Counted from the first letter of the stretch, positions 29,757-40,654 are shown. The stretch is DNA of 64,000 bases from Nitrosospira sp. Nsp14 (GCF_900113575.1 NZ_FOPV01000009.1:80183-144182); one strand, 5' to 3'. Program-made: numbers and translations. The notes: a model not told the origin generated them from the letters alone.

Positions 29757-30683
29757 TCACGTTCTCGTTCCCGTCAACAAAACCCAACCGTCCTGTTCTC
29801 GCGCAATCCGTATATCAAACGCGTGCCGATACGCTTGCGCGACTTCTTCGGCCTGTTCGGTTAATATCCCCGAAAGCGCGATGCGAGCTGCAGGTCGCGT
29901 AGCGCGCGTCAGTATGGGTTCCAGTACGATCAAAGGGCCGGCCAGGATGTTGGCGACAATCACATCCGCGCTGATCGCGTCTATTTCGCCCGTTCCACCC
30001 GCCCGGGCCGCATCGCCAGTCTCATGAAATTGCAATTGTGCTTCGCTGCAGCGATTGAGCAATGAATTTTGACGGCTGGCGTCAATTGCCTGCGGATCGA
30101 TATCGATTCCAATGACGCGATGCGCGCCCAGTTTTGCGGCGGCAATGGCAAGTATGCCCGAACCACAGCCGTAATCCAGAACATCTTCTCCCCCGCGCAA
30201 GTTTTCGTCAAGCCATGCCAGGCAAAGTTGTGTAGTGGGATGACTACCCGTGCCGAAAGCCAGGCCGGGGTCGAGTATCAGATTCACTGCGTCTGGATCG
30301 GGTATCTGGTGCCAGCTTGGGACTACCCATAAGCGCGGGGATATTCGGATCGGACTGAACTGAGCCTGAGTAGCGCGGACCCAATCCTGCTCTTCCACGC
30401 GTGTCGTGCGATAGCTGGGCGGGAAAGGAAGCCCAACCGCATCCGTGGCAGCGTGCAAAATGGACGGTATGTCCGCTGCTTCATCGAATAAGGCGGTAAC
30501 CTCCGATGCGACCCAAATCTGCCCTTTTGCCTCGCCGACTTCATCGAACAGGGGCTGTTCACCCGCGGTGCCCGCTGCGGCGTCATGCAGGTCAGTTGAC
30601 AGGGCGCCCAGCTCCATTAATGCGTCACTCAAAACTTGTGCATGAGTGTCATCGGTTTCGATGGCGAGCGATATCCATGGCAT
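29757..30683 (-). CDS. prmA: Ribosomal protein L11 methyltransferase
   Basis: A 308-residue SAM-dependent methyltransferase modifying L11. The N-terminal L11-binding domain (MPWISLAIETDDTHAQVLSD) is followed by DPGLAFGTGSHPTTQLCL, the SAM motif VLDYGCGSGILAIAAAKLGA, IDIDPQA and VIVANILAGPL with the NILA block. It belongs to the accB-accC-prmA order known from many Proteobacteria, with a 167-base gap after accC. Confidence 0.96.
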   Translation of the reverse strand: MPWISLAIETDDTHAQVLSDALMELGALSTDLHDAAAGTAGEQPLFDEVGEAKGQIWVASEVTALFDEAADIPSILHAATDAVGLPFPPSYRTTRVEEQDWVRATQAQFSPIRISPRLWVVPSWHQIPDPDAVNLILDPGLAFGTGSHPTTQLCLAWLDENLRGGEDVLDYGCGSGILAIAAAKLGAHRVIGIDIDPQAIDASRQNSLLNRCSEAQLQFHETGDAARAGGTGEIDAISADVIVANILAGPLIVLEPILTRATRPAARIALSGILTEQAEEVAQAYRHAFDIRIAREQDGWVLLTGTRT

Positions 30684-30850
30684 AAGTTATAACCTCAAAA
30701 GATCCTGCACGTGCGCATTTAGGGTCGATTCGGACGACCGCAAACATTCTCGAATGCACAGCTTCCGGCTACTGACCGTATTGAGAATAGCGATATCAGG
30801 ACCGGATAGCGCGATACCCCTGCCCAGCCGCAATGCGATCGCAAGCTGAT

Positions 30851-32206
30851 CTATCCGGGCTTATTGTAGTTGGCGAGCTTTTGCTCCAGGTAATGGATAC
30901 TGGTGCCGCCATTCAGGAATGCGGCATCGGATAGCAGATCGAGATGTAGGGGGATGTTGGTTTTGATTCCCCCCACCACCATTTCGGATAGGGCAATCCG
31001 CATACGGGCAATCGCCTGCTCGCGATTTTCCCCGTACGCTATCACTTTGCCGATCATGGAATCATAATTGGGGGGTACGAAGTAATTATGGTAGACGTGG
31101 GAGTCGACGCGGATTCCCGGCCCGCCGGGCGCGTGATATTGGGTAATGCGGCCCGCAGATGGCGTAAGCTTATAAGGATCTTCGGCATTGACGCGGCATT
31201 CGATGGCATGACCCTTCCAGGTAACGTCCCGCTGGCGAATATTCAATTTTTCCCCAGCCGCCACTCGAATCTGCGCCTGGACCAGATCAATTCCGGTTAC
31301 CGCTTCGGTGACGGGATGTTCGACCTGCAGGCGCGTGTTCATTTCGATGAAATAAAACTCGTTTCGTTCGAAAAGAAACTCAAACGTGCCTACGCCACGA
31401 TAACCAAAACGGCGGCAAGCGTCCGCGCAACGGGTGCCGATCCTGTCCCGCAAACGCGTAGGGATGCCGACCGCGGGCGATTCCTCGAGTATTTTCTGGT
31501 GACGGCGCTGCATCGAGCATTCCCGTTCTCCCAGGTGGATCGCATTGCGGTGTTCGTCAGCCAGCACTTGAAACTCAATGTGCCGAGGGTTTTCAAGGTA
31601 TTTTTCTGCGTAAAGCGTCGGATTGCCGAACGCCGCCTGGGCTTCGTTCCGGGTAATGATAACCGCGTTGGACAATGCGGCTTCGGTATGTACCACCCGC
31701 ATGCCCCGGCCGCCCCCGCCCGCAGCAGCCTTGATGATCACAGGGTAGCCAATAGCGCGCATAATCGCCTTGATTTCTTCCGGAGCATCGGGCAACGCGC
31801 CATTCGACCCGGGAACGCAGGGCACGCCCGCCTTTTTCATTGCCAACTTGGCGCTGACCTTATCGCCCATAAGCCGGATCGTGTCGGGCCGCGGCCCAAT
31901 AAATACAAAGCCGCTCCGTTCCACACGTTCGGCAAAGTCGGCATTTTCCGACAGGAATCCGTAGCCAGGATGGATCGCCTCGGCGTCGGTTACTTCCGCC
32001 GCGCTGATGATCGCGGGGATATTAAGATAACTCTGAGCTGAAGGGGCGGGTCCGATACAGACAGATTCATCGGCGAGTTTGACATATTTCGCGTCGGCGT
32101 CCACCTCCGAGTGTACCGCTACCGTCTTGATACCCATCTCGCGGCACGCACGCTGTATCCGCAGTGCGATTTCACCACGATTGGCAATTAGTATTTTTCC
32201 GAACAT
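30851..32206 (-). CDS. accC: Biotin carboxylase subunit of acetyl-CoA carboxylase
   Basis: A 451-residue ATP-grasp enzyme that carboxylates biotin on AccB, the first half of malonyl-CoA synthesis. Visible blocks are [33 protein letters not shown], the Gly-rich ATP lid [30 protein letters not shown] and the catalytic [22 protein letters not shown]. Length is standard. It follows accB by 30 bases. Confidence 0.97.
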   Translation of the reverse strand: MFGKILIANRGEIALRIQRACREMGIKTVAVHSEVDADAKYVKLADESVCIGPAPSAQSYLNIPAIISAAEVTDAEAIHPGYGFLSENADFAERVERSGFVFIGPRPDTIRLMGDKVSAKLAMKKAGVPCVPGSNGALPDAPEEIKAIMRAIGYPVIIKAAAGGGGRGMRVVHTEAALSNAVIITRNEAQAAFGNPTLYAEKYLENPRHIEFQVLADEHRNAIHLGERECSMQRRHQKILEESPAVGIPTRLRDRIGTRCADACRRFGYRGVGTFEFLFERNEFYFIEMNTRLQVEHPVTEAVTGIDLVQAQIRVAAGEKLNIRQRDVTWKGHAIECRVNAEDPYKLTPSAGRITQYHAPGGPGIRVDSHVYHNYFVPPNYDSMIGKVIAYGENREQAIARMRIALSEMVVGGIKTNIPLHLDLLSDAAFLNGGTSIHYLEQKLANYNKPG

Positions 32207-32236
32207 GTTTACCTAGGTAACTCAGACGGGACCATA

Positions 32237-32698
32237 TCAATCGATTACAAATAGCGGTTCGCCATACTCTACCGGCTGCCCGTTTTCCACCAGAACAGCC
32301 CTTATCACTCCGCTTTTGTCGGACTCGATTTCGTTTAAGAGCTTCATCGCCTCGACAATGCAGAGCGTATCGCCTTCCTTGACCGTCTGTCCTACCTCCA
32401 CGAAGGCAGGGGCGCCCGGCGCAGAGCTACGGTAAAACGTTCCCACCATGGGTGATTTTACAACGTGGCCTTCGGGAATGGTTTCGGCAGGCTGGGGAGG
32501 CACGGAGCCCGCGCCCGTTTGGATGACGGAAGCGGGTGCCTGCGGCTGAGCCATGGTCACTGTTGGGGTGGCGGAACCTTGCGCCGGGTTTGCGGATTTG
32601 CTGATGCGAACTTTTTCTTCACCTTCAGTAATCTCCAGTTCGGCGATACCGGATTCCTCGACCAGGTCAATCAGCTTTTTGAGCTTTCTAAGATCCAT
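32237..32698 (-). CDS. accB: Biotin carboxyl carrier protein
   Basis: A 153-residue biotin carrier of acetyl-CoA carboxylase. The N-terminal helix ([23 protein letters not shown]) leads through a Pro/Ala/Gln-rich flexible linker (about 37-75) to the biotinyl domain, with biotin on Lys 119 in [13 protein letters not shown]. It is first of the accB-accC pair and follows aroQ by 156 bases, a frequent order. Confidence 0.97.
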   Translation of the reverse strand: MDLRKLKKLIDLVEESGIAELEITEGEEKVRISKSANPAQGSATPTVTMAQPQAPASVIQTGAGSVPPQPAETIPEGHVVKSPMVGTFYRSSAPGAPAFVEVGQTVKEGDTLCIVEAMKLLNEIESDKSGVIRAVLVENGQPVEYGEPLFVID

Positions 32699-32854
32699 AA
32701 TAGCCTCCCGGGGAACACCCCAGATTTTTCTTAACTTGCTTAATCAATATTGTTTGTTATTGGACCGTGGTCTGGTCGAAATATTGGGAATGCAGCATCT
32801 GCTTTTGGTACAAGCCCATACCAGCCCACGCACTAGAATCGCCACTTGCCCTGC

Positions 32855-33334
32855 TCATCCCGATCCGTCTCCCTCGGCGACGCGTATGGACAGGACATAG
32901 TCCAGGGCGAGCTCATACCCTTTCGGTCCGAGGCCAGTGATTACACCCCGTGCAAGATCCGAGAAATACGACTTTTTGCGAAACGGCTCGCGCGCGAAGA
33001 CGTTGGAAAGATGAACTTCAATGAAAGGAATCTCAGTCGCCGCAAGCGCATCCCTCAACGCAATGCTAGTGTGAGTAAAAGCGGCAGGATTGATGATAAT
33101 AAAGTCGGTTTGTTCCCGACTCGCGTCCTGAACACGATCGATCAGCTCGGCTTCGGCATTACTTTGAAAGTACGTTAATCTCGTTCCCGCTTTTGCAGCC
33201 AATTTCGTCAAATTACTGTTAATTTCTTCGAGTGTCGCCCTTCCGTAGATATTCGGCTCGCGAGTCCCCAACATATTCAGGTTGGGTCCGTGCAGGACCA
33301 GAACGTGTTGTGCTTGAGTCGCCCCCTTTTTCAT
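32855..33334 (-). CDS. aroQ: Type II 3-dehydroquinate dehydratase
   Basis: A 159-residue dodecameric enzyme of the shikimate pathway, converting 3-dehydroquinate to 3-dehydroshikimate. [20 protein letters not shown] with the catalytic Tyr, [32 protein letters not shown] (catalytic Asn and His region) and [21 protein letters not shown] are all characteristic. A few extra residues precede the usual start. Confidence 0.96.
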   Translation of the reverse strand: MKKGATQAQHVLVLHGPNLNMLGTREPNIYGRATLEEINSNLTKLAAKAGTRLTYFQSNAEAELIDRVQDASREQTDFIIINPAAFTHTSIALRDALAATEIPFIEVHLSNVFAREPFRKKSYFSDLARGVITGLGPKGYELALDYVLSIRVAEGDGSG

Positions 33335-33585
33335 GGCCGCAAGTTTGACGCAAACCGGGAAAAAAGTCTAGCTGTGACGAACTTATCGGCGAAAATCGCG
33401 GAATATACGCGGATTTCAGAATAAATCGGTAGGGCAGCCGATCTGATATGCGAAAATCGAGTCAAGCCCGACTTGTCAGGAGCACATTACAGCGGTTGGG
33501 TGGAAACCAGCCCAGGACAACTGTTTCGCTGGCGGCTTACCGCGGTTTCATGATGGGGCTCTTCGGTTCGAATATACTTGGCCGT

Positions 33586-33614
33586 TTGCCCGCAGTTCTT
33601 CAAACCTCTATAAT
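33586..33614 (+). promoter_or_regulatory. Sigma-70 promoter of tRNA-Thr
   Basis: TTGCCC (33586-33591) and a perfect TATAAT (33609-33614) are 17 bases apart. The -10 box ends 18 bases before the tRNA, so transcription would start just upstream of it. It is the clearest consensus promoter in this part of the window. Confidence 0.75.
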
Positions 33615-33632
33615 CCTATTTCGCTTCACGAG

Positions 33633-33708
<76 letters not shown>

Positions 33709-34199
33709 TAAAAACAAAGCATTATCGGAATTGCCAAGGACGGGATGACACGCGGGGTAACGTAGGGGTAACTTCGTAGGGAACTACCGCTCTCGACTGG
33801 CAGGTTTCACCGCCGATGACCTCGTGGTTTCCCGTCTGCGTCTTATCAAACCGGCCGCCACGCTCGGCTCTAGACAACCAGACCGTAACCTCGAACGAAT
33901 GCGCTGCTACTTGATGGCTCGGCTGTCGGTAAGATGACCCGTAGCTAGGAGCGGGTCGCTAGACGAGGTTGCGAGTGCCTTTTGTCCACACTTGGGACTG
34001 GCCGTGATCGATCAGCGCCATCACAGATGAACACACCCACCTGGAACTACCGCCACCTTCTGGGGGCATTTTGCGAAAGTACCATCCAGACAACGCCTTC
34101 TCTACTCGGACATTGATCCACGGCTTATGCTTTGCTTGAAGCTCGCCCGCCGTTCTGTGGTGCCGGGTGGGTAGTCGGACTAAAGCCGATGCACGCCAA
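33709..34199. other. Island left end, no gene seen
   Basis: Between attL and the 3' end of hsdS I see no coding frame. It starts with the paired GGGGTAAC repeats (33754-33772) likely to be integrase arm sites. The remainder has no recognised content. Confidence 0.4.
33754..33772 (+). repeat. Paired GGGGTAAC direct repeats, probable integrase arm sites (left)
   Basis: GGGGTAAC at 33754-33761 and 33765-33772, 11 bases apart start to start. The same pair with the same spacing and orientation lies inside the other island end (51360-51378). Matching repeats just inside both att sites suggest binding sites for the integrase N-terminal domain or its partner. Confidence 0.6.
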
Positions 34200-35885
34200 T
34201 CATGCGGCGTTTTGGAGAATCGGACACAGCGCGCCGTGCAGTGCGGCTTTCAGGAGGCGGCGGGTGGCAGCGGCTGTGATGGTAACTTGAGCTTCCAGTT
34301 GGTCACAAAGCTTCATCAACTCATCCACCTTCGCAACGATCCGATATTGCTCGGCGAGGGGTGGGAGTGCTACTAACATGTTCTTCAGCGCCGTCCCGTT
34401 AACATTCGCCTGTCCAGTTTGTTTTTTAATTAATGGAATAATCTGAGTTTCGCGAAACTCAGATGTGTTCATAGCCAAATTTAGGTAATGGGGACAGCCG
34501 GAAGTCGGCGATGAGCGAATCCGTATTAAATATGAGGCAAAAGTTCTGGCGTCATCCTCGTCAAGGTAAATACCAGTCTTCCCGACGAGTTCAGCGCTAT
34601 TCGTCCGGTTGTACAGAATATCAAGCTTGCGCAGGTAAAGCGCCGGAAGTTCATTCGACGATTCTGGTATCCTTTTCTCACTTCTGTAAATGATTCGTCC
34701 ATCCTGAATGTTACCCATTGTGAGAACAGGCACCCCATTGTCAGCAGTATGGGACTTCAGGGATGTTCCATACTGGGTGAACAGAACGGCGCTCCCGATA
34801 CGCGCCCATATCCAGTTATCCGGAATTGCGAATGGATGGGCGTCCGGATGAACAGGTTCAAGGGGTGGTTCTCGGCGAATCGATCCTTTTTTAACAAGAT
34901 CGGAGCGCTCTACTGCTACTCGGTGGAGCAATTCAGTCGCTGGTTCGTCGTCGGGGTCTTGGGGAACAAGTTTGCCTCGCACGGCGAGATTGAGGATAGT
35001 TTGACGCAGCTGCTTGATATGCGCTGGACGGGTGGTTAGGCGCGGCAGGTGGTCAAAGATGAAATGGTCGCCGGCGCAACACGGTTCGTTACCGCTAGGC
35101 TGGTTCAGCTGCTGCAAGCTGGCAGCTAGCAAACGGTCGCGCCCTTTCTCCCGCTCGTGAGTTGCCGCTTCTAACTGGTCGCACAGCGACATAAGTTCAT
35201 CGACGCGACCCTGAACAGTTGGCGTAATGATGGGCACCGGTACTTCTGCGATTTTGCCAATTGTTAACGTCACGTTTGCGGTGCCATTCATTTTTGACAC
35301 GAGCAACTCAGCCCTGAACGCCGTCAGGTATTCAAAAAGAAATCGAGCAGAAATCAACTTTTCATCAATGGGAAATACCGCGCACAGAATCGTTCCGAGT
35401 GCGAACTTGCCTTCTTGATAATGGAGCCGATTCAAACTGGCATGACCGTGCCCAGTAGATGAAACCATCGGAACAATGGCGGCCGTACCGTCGAAATCAT
35501 AGTGATCACAGGTTGAACGCCCCTCCCCCGTAGTAACAAGGGGAAATTCGCCCGGGGTCGCGCCCTGAATTCCGGTCAGCCCTTTTTGGAGGCTTGCTAA
35601 GTTGCCGAGACGCTCAAATGTACGATGGGCCATATCTGGGCCCGGGAGTTCTTCTGACCTTATTGGATCCATTGCTTTCTGCTTCTTAAGCCTACCCTGC
35701 TTAATGAGTATGGCGGCTTTGGCTTCAATACGGTTGAGCATTTCCGACGCAGAAATATCCGCGTCCGGCCTTTCCAACAGCTTTCCTCGAATTGCCAAAT
35801 TAACAATGTAGCGGCGGAGCAGTGGAATATTTTCAGGGTCATTGGTAACCAGATCAAAACGCTCCAAGAGGGCTCTTTCACTCAT
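34200..35885 (-). CDS. hsdS: Type I restriction-modification specificity subunit
   Basis: A 561-residue DNA-recognition subunit. It has two target-recognition domains separated by helical spacer regions: TRD1 about 95-240 with PVPIITPTVQGRVDELMSLCDQLEA after it, and TRD2 about 345-520 with ALPPLAEQYRIVAKVDELMKLCDQLEA after it. The repeated DELM-LCDQLEA helices are the usual spacer. The recognition sequence cannot be read. Its ATG overlaps the hsdM stop (ATGA), so it is translated with hsdM. It is the last island gene before attL. Confidence 0.94.
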   Translation of the reverse strand: MSERALLERFDLVTNDPENIPLLRRYIVNLAIRGKLLERPDADISASEMLNRIEAKAAILIKQGRLKKQKAMDPIRSEELPGPDMAHRTFERLGNLASLQKGLTGIQGATPGEFPLVTTGEGRSTCDHYDFDGTAAIVPMVSSTGHGHASLNRLHYQEGKFALGTILCAVFPIDEKLISARFLFEYLTAFRAELLVSKMNGTANVTLTIGKIAEVPVPIITPTVQGRVDELMSLCDQLEAATHEREKGRDRLLAASLQQLNQPSGNEPCCAGDHFIFDHLPRLTTRPAHIKQLRQTILNLAVRGKLVPQDPDDEPATELLHRVAVERSDLVKKGSIRREPPLEPVHPDAHPFAIPDNWIWARIGSAVLFTQYGTSLKSHTADNGVPVLTMGNIQDGRIIYRSEKRIPESSNELPALYLRKLDILYNRTNSAELVGKTGIYLDEDDARTFASYLIRIRSSPTSGCPHYLNLAMNTSEFRETQIIPLIKKQTGQANVNGTALKNMLVALPPLAEQYRIVAKVDELMKLCDQLEAQVTITAAATRRLLKAALHGALCPILQNAA

Positions 35886-37339
35886 CGCAGCAAAGCTTCT
35901 TCAAGAATCGCCCTAAGTTGGTCACGAATAGCTTTTGTTTTTTGCTCGGTCGCTACGAGTTCGATTAGTAGTTGCTCTGGATCGGCGTGATCGTTGGGAA
36001 TGATGCGCGGATTCTTAAAGTCTAGGTTGTAGTTGCGCGCCTTGATGTCGTCTATGCTGACTTTCCAGGCTAGATCTGTTTCCACCCGGTTCCCGCGTCC
36101 TGCCTCGCCCCACCACTCGAGACAGCCTTGCAGGTATTCCGTTTTCATGGGCTTTGTCATTGAGTAGGCTTGCTGCCCTTCTGGCACACGATGCTCGTAG
36201 AACCAAATTTCTTCCGTCGGCGTGCCCTTTTCGAAGAACAGCAGATTGGTGCCTATACTCGCGTAAGGTTTGAACACACTGTTGGGCAGGCGCACAACGG
36301 TGTGCAAGTTGCACTCTTCGAGCAGGTGTTCTTTTAGCCGCGTTTTCACGCCTTCACCAAACAGGGAGCCATCTGGCAACACAATAGCAGCGCGACCACC
36401 GGGTTTGAGCAGTCGGATAAACAGGGCCAGAAACAGATCGGCCGTTTCTTTGGTGCGAAAATGTGAGGGGAAATTAGACTCGATACCGTCTTCTTCCTTG
36501 CCCCCAAATGGCGGGTTAGTGAGGATGATGTCCACCCGGTCGGTTGGGCCATAGCTGATGTAAGGCCGCGCCAGTGTATTGTCGTGACGCACGAAGCTGG
36601 GTTCCTCAATGCCGTGCAGCAACATATTTGTGACGCAGAGCATGTGCGGGAGCTGTTTTTTTTCTACCGCTCGCAGGTTCGTCAGCATGCTTTGTTCATC
36701 CTCGACTGTTTTGACATAGCGGTCGCGCATATGTCGAATAGCGCAGGTGAGAAATCCACCAGTTCCACATGAGGGGTCAAGCAGGATTTCGCCCGGCTTA
36801 GGATCGATTCGATCGACCATGAAGGCGGTGACAGCACGAGGAGTGTAATATTCGCCCGCATTGCCAGCGCTTTGTAGATCGTTGAGCAATTGCTCGTAGA
36901 TGGAGCCGAAATGCTTGCGCTCGGTCAGGTCATTGAAGTCCACGCGACTAATTTTATTGATGACCTGCCGCATGAGATGGCCAGACTTCATGTAGTTGTG
37001 GGCATCTTCAAAGACACTGCGGACCACGCGGCAGCGGTTAGCACTGTTGCCCGAGGCGGGAAGTGCCTTGAGCTTAGGGAATAACTCGATGTTAATGAAG
37101 GTTTGCAGCGCTTCCCCGGTGATACCCTCGGGATCACTCGCCCAAGCTCGCCATTGCAGAGCTTTCGGGATTGGCGACCGGTAATTGTCCTGCATCACCT
37201 CGAGCTGTTGATCCTGGTCATCGATTATTTTCAGGAAAAACATCCAGCAAAGCTGGGAGAGACGCTGGGCATCCCCATCGACACCCACATCCTGGCGCAT
37301 GATATTTTGGATGGATTTAACCGTATTCCTGACTGACAT
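35882..37339 (-). CDS. hsdM: Type I restriction-modification DNA methyltransferase subunit
   Basis: A 485-residue N6-adenine methyltransferase. An N-terminal HsdM helical domain (about 1-150) is followed by the SAM motif DPSCGTGGFLT and the catalytic NPPF in DIILTNPPFGGKE. YYTPRAVTAFMVDRIDPK is another family block. With HsdS it methylates the target. With HsdR it forms the restriction complex. It lies three bases after hsdR and overlaps hsdS by four, so it is the middle gene of an hsdRMS operon. Confidence 0.96.
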   Translation of the reverse strand: MSVRNTVKSIQNIMRQDVGVDGDAQRLSQLCWMFFLKIIDDQDQQLEVMQDNYRSPIPKALQWRAWASDPEGITGEALQTFINIELFPKLKALPASGNSANRCRVVRSVFEDAHNYMKSGHLMRQVINKISRVDFNDLTERKHFGSIYEQLLNDLQSAGNAGEYYTPRAVTAFMVDRIDPKPGEILLDPSCGTGGFLTCAIRHMRDRYVKTVEDEQSMLTNLRAVEKKQLPHMLCVTNMLLHGIEEPSFVRHDNTLARPYISYGPTDRVDIILTNPPFGGKEEDGIESNFPSHFRTKETADLFLALFIRLLKPGGRAAIVLPDGSLFGEGVKTRLKEHLLEECNLHTVVRLPNSVFKPYASIGTNLLFFEKGTPTEEIWFYEHRVPEGQQAYSMTKPMKTEYLQGCLEWWGEAGRGNRVETDLAWKVSIDDIKARNYNLDFKNPRIIPNDHADPEQLLIELVATEQKTKAIRDQLRAILEEALLR

Positions 37340-37342
37340 GAT

Positions 37343-39802
37343 TTAAACAATATCCTGATAAAGAGCGGTTTGCAGTTCATGAACCGCGTTCTCGAAACTG
37401 GTGCGAGACCCGAATTGCTTAATGAGCTGGAATGGTGTTCCCATCCTGTTGAAGGGCGAGATTTCCAGAATCTTGCTGTTATCCAGACCGCTGATAATGC
37501 CCTCGTCCTGATACTTGGCTAGGAGCGCTTCTAGCACAGCCCGTGCTTGTGCCCCGTACTTTGTGAATACATCGCGTTTGCGCACATTATTGGCTCGGTC
37601 GCGCCGTGTCAAAGGCGGCTGATCGAAAGCAATGTGACAAATCAGGTCGAAGGGATCAAGGTCTTTATCTACTTCTTCCAACAACGGGGCCAGCAACAAT
37701 CCTGCTTCCGCCAGTTCTTCAATAATGGCTTCCTTCCGCTCGACAGATCTCCACCGACGCAGGAATTGATCAAGACTAATGTATTGCTGCCGAATTGCCT
37801 TACGACTGTAGTCGCGCAGAGATTCAGTAATTAATTTGCCGTCTTCATCCAGATATTCTACCCGCTCGGTGAGCACGGCCACCGGGTTGCCCTTGATATA
37901 GAACTTGCGAGGGCTGTCGCCATCGTCCGGCGGTAGATCGATAACCGGCGGGTCGCCATCGACTACCGTTTCATCCTCGCCAGGCTGTGGCGGAATAGGC
38001 TCTTCATTGTCGTCATCGGATGGCGGCACATCGTCCGGCGGGACGACAGGGTCGTCCTCACCGGGCTCGTAAATCTGGGCGGGCTCGCCGTCGAAATCGG
38101 GGTCGGCAAAATGGTTGGTCGCTCTGCGGAAGTCGACTAGGGTGAAATAGTACTTTTTCGTATCTTCATGCACCCGGGTGCCACGTCCCACGATCTGCTT
38201 GAACTCGGTCATGGAGCCGATTTCTCGGTCGAGCACAATCAACCGACAGGTTTGTGCATCGACTCCGGTGGACAGCAGGCGTGAGGTGGTGACAATAACT
38301 GGGTACGGCGCCTCGGGATCAATAAAATTGCCAATTTGCGCTGCCCCTTCGCTATCGTTCCCCGTGATCCGCATCACGTAGCGCACGTTTCGTTGGACAA
38401 GGTCCTGGTTCTCATTGATGAAGGCTTGGCGCATCCGAGCCGCATGTTCGGTATCGACGCAAAAAACAATCGTCTTCTGCATCCGATTGCCGCTTTGCTT
38501 CAGGTGGTCCGACACCCACTTGGCGACACGCCTCGTGCGTTCGTCAATCACGAGGTTGCGGTCAAAATCTTTTTGATTGTAGATGCGGTCTTCGATTTCA
38601 TGGCCATAATCGTCCACTTCCGCTTGCTGGGGCCGATAACCTTCTGCATCAACGTCCAGATGTACCTTAATGACTTTATAGGGGGCAAGGAAGCCGTCGC
38701 GAATGCCCTGTCTCAGGGTGTAGGTGTATACCGGCGCCCCGAAGTAATGGATGTTTGAAACATACTCGGTTTCCTTGGGTGTGGCGGTAAGGCCAATTTG
38801 CGTAGCGGTGGAAAAATATTCGAGGATTTCCCGCCAAGTGGAATCTTCGGCCGCGCTGCCCCGATGACATTCGTCGATAACGATGAGATCGAAGAAGCTA
38901 GGCGAAAACTCGCGGAACAGTTTTTGTCGTTCGTCAGGGCCCGTAATTGCCTGATACAGCCCGAGATATATCTCATAAGACGTGTTGATGCGGCGGTGCT
39001 TGTCGACTGCAGTTGTAATGACCTCTAAATTCCCATCATCCCGTTCAATGGTTTTGGCACCGGTGCTAAGTTTGGCCATAGCCGCACCGAAAGGGCGGAA
39101 GTCGTTGACCATAGTTTGGTCGATCAGAACATTTCGGTCTGCCAAAAATAGGATGCGTTTCTTTAGCCCGACGTTCCATAGACGCCAGATGATCTGAAAA
39201 GCTGTGTAAGTTTTGCCGGTGCCGGTTGCCATGACGAGCAAAATACGATTTTGCCCTTTACTGACGGCTTCAACCGCGGCGTTGATAGCATTGCGCTGGT
39301 AGTAGCGTGGCTCCTTGCCACTGCCGTCGTCGTGATAAGGTTGCAGGACAATCTCTTCCTGTTCAGATTCCAGTCCTTTCCAGATACAGTATTGCTTCCA
39401 TAAGGTTGCAGAGCTCGGAAATGCGTCGAGCGCAAGCGTGGTTTCCAGTTGGGCACTCAGGCCCGTGCGGTCATGAAACGCGAACCCATCGCCGTTGGAA
39501 GCGAATACAAAGGGGATATCGAGTGTGACGGCATAATCCAGCGCCTGCTGCATCCCATCGCCTACGGCAAAGTTATTGTCCTTCGCTTCTATCAGGGCGA
39601 TAGGGAAGTGCTGATGATAGAGGATGTAATCAGCCCGCTTCGCCTTGCCTCGCGTGACCAGCTTGCCCCGGACGATGATGCGACCCTTAGTGAAAAAGAC
39701 CTCGCGGCGAATCTGGGCTAACTCATTCCATCCCGCCTGTATAACTGCAGGTGTAATGTACTTGGCGCAAATGTCGGATTCGCTCAGCGTTTTTTTGCTC
39801 AT
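37343..39802 (-). CDS. hsdR: Type I restriction enzyme motor and nuclease subunit
   Basis: An 819-residue subunit in the EcoEI-type size class. The N-terminal nuclease has Asp 58 and E72-A-K74 (ADYI, then ALIEAKDN). The SF2 motor has Walker A MATGTGKTYTA, VIDECHRG, GLTATP and IVGRGTRVHEDTKKYYF. A Pro/Asp/Glu-rich stretch (about 580-630) separates the motor from the helical C-terminal domain that contacts HsdM. It cuts DNA distant from the unmodified target after ATP-driven translocation. It is first in the operon and appears intact. Confidence 0.95.
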   Translation of the reverse strand: MSKKTLSESDICAKYITPAVIQAGWNELAQIRREVFFTKGRIIVRGKLVTRGKAKRADYILYHQHFPIALIEAKDNNFAVGDGMQQALDYAVTLDIPFVFASNGDGFAFHDRTGLSAQLETTLALDAFPSSATLWKQYCIWKGLESEQEEIVLQPYHDDGSGKEPRYYQRNAINAAVEAVSKGQNRILLVMATGTGKTYTAFQIIWRLWNVGLKKRILFLADRNVLIDQTMVNDFRPFGAAMAKLSTGAKTIERDDGNLEVITTAVDKHRRINTSYEIYLGLYQAITGPDERQKLFREFSPSFFDLIVIDECHRGSAAEDSTWREILEYFSTATQIGLTATPKETEYVSNIHYFGAPVYTYTLRQGIRDGFLAPYKVIKVHLDVDAEGYRPQQAEVDDYGHEIEDRIYNQKDFDRNLVIDERTRRVAKWVSDHLKQSGNRMQKTIVFCVDTEHAARMRQAFINENQDLVQRNVRYVMRITGNDSEGAAQIGNFIDPEAPYPVIVTTSRLLSTGVDAQTCRLIVLDREIGSMTEFKQIVGRGTRVHEDTKKYYFTLVDFRRATNHFADPDFDGEPAQIYEPGEDDPVVPPDDVPPSDDDNEEPIPPQPGEDETVVDGDPPVIDLPPDDGDSPRKFYIKGNPVAVLTERVEYLDEDGKLITESLRDYSRKAIRQQYISLDQFLRRWRSVERKEAIIEELAEAGLLLAPLLEEVDKDLDPFDLICHIAFDQPPLTRRDRANNVRKRDVFTKYGAQARAVLEALLAKYQDEGIISGLDNSKILEISPFNRMGTPFQLIKQFGSRTSFENAVHELQTALYQDIV

Positions 39803-40063
39803 GTTGCCCTATTTGAAACACGAGACCGTCGAGAGCAATACTGGGTAGGTCAGGCATATTCACCAAACCGTTGGGTTAGAGCTCTCACCTGTCGACAAAC
39901 CGACCTCATGGGCCGTCTCAGCAATTCTATCAAACTCGGCAGTACACGCCATGGTCTAAGGTACACCGGAGCATTTCCTTTTCATCATAAAGGTAGCTTT
40001 TGCTATATCGGCGCCTGGTATACGTAACTTCGTATCTGCTTCGGCTATCAAAGCTGGCAATGG

Positions 40064-40408
40064 TTAGACGAAATTGGGCTTAACAATAGACTCAATTTCT
40101 TTTGCGAACTTAACGTCCAGTTTTTTGAAAGCGTCAATTACCTCTGGCCAACATACGCTTACGTATAGCCTTGCTTCGCACTCTTCGATAGTGGCGATGA
40201 TCTCGTTGGCGGTTTTGATGTCTCGGAAATGTTCTAAGTTAGACCACCTTTTTCGCAACAACTTGCGCACGTAGATCGAGTAGACGCCTGCTTTAGTCCG
40301 GGTGGCGACAATATAGTCCGTCCAATCAGAGATCATATTGTCGCCTTCCTCCTCAAAAAGCAAAGCTGCAGGACAACGCGCGAATGCCAGCGGGTGTTCA
40401 TTCACCAT
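40064..40408 (-). CDS. Hypothetical island protein
   Basis: A 114-residue cytoplasmic protein, unrecognised. It begins MVNEHPLAFARCPAALLFEEEGDN and contains three Cys. The C-terminal part is helical (EVIDAFKKLDVKFAKEIESIV). AAGGA precedes the ATG at 40408, which is better than an in-frame ATG at 40450. It lies about 260 bases before hsdR in the same direction, so it could be a leader gene of the restriction unit or independent cargo. Confidence 0.55.
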   Translation of the reverse strand: MVNEHPLAFARCPAALLFEEEGDNMISDWTDYIVATRTKAGVYSIYVRKLLRKRWSNLEHFRDIKTANEIIATIEECEARLYVSVCWPEVIDAFKKLDVKFAKEIESIVKPNFV

Positions 40409-40519
40409 TATTTTTCCTTTTCGAATCAAGCAAACGGTCATAATCGTCAAATGAGGAGGCGAGCTATCCGGACTTGAACAATGTGCAGGGCTAGATCAGA
40501 CCTGTAATATCAATCGCAC

Positions 40520-40654
40520 CTACAACGCCGCCGCTGCTTCAATCTTCCGCGTTATTTCCTCAACATCCCCTAGCAGATTCATAGCATCGGATTTGTAACC
40601 CTTTAGTGGCGGCTCTAACTGCCGTCCCGACCATAGGCTATTGACGGAGTTCAT
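40520..40654 (-). CDS. Possible small ORF of 44 residues, maybe gene remnant
   Basis: MNSVNSLWSGRQLEPPLKG, then a helical C-terminus ending IEAAAAL. Its ATG overlaps the stop of an upstream frame in ATGA fashion. That upstream frame ends with plausible coding text (DLSNVSIDVDEPDNVTTIRF, then ETAAKTA) but lacks a start codon, because a stop lies about 37 codons upstream. The pair looks like two coupled small genes, the first one damaged. No function is recognised. Confidence 0.3.
   Translation of the reverse strand: MNSVNSLWSGRQLEPPLKGYKSDAMNLLGDVEEITRKIEAAAAL

Noticed and set aside
31088..32041. 317-codon plus-strand frame opposite accC
   Set aside because: Antisense of a certain gene; no protein features.
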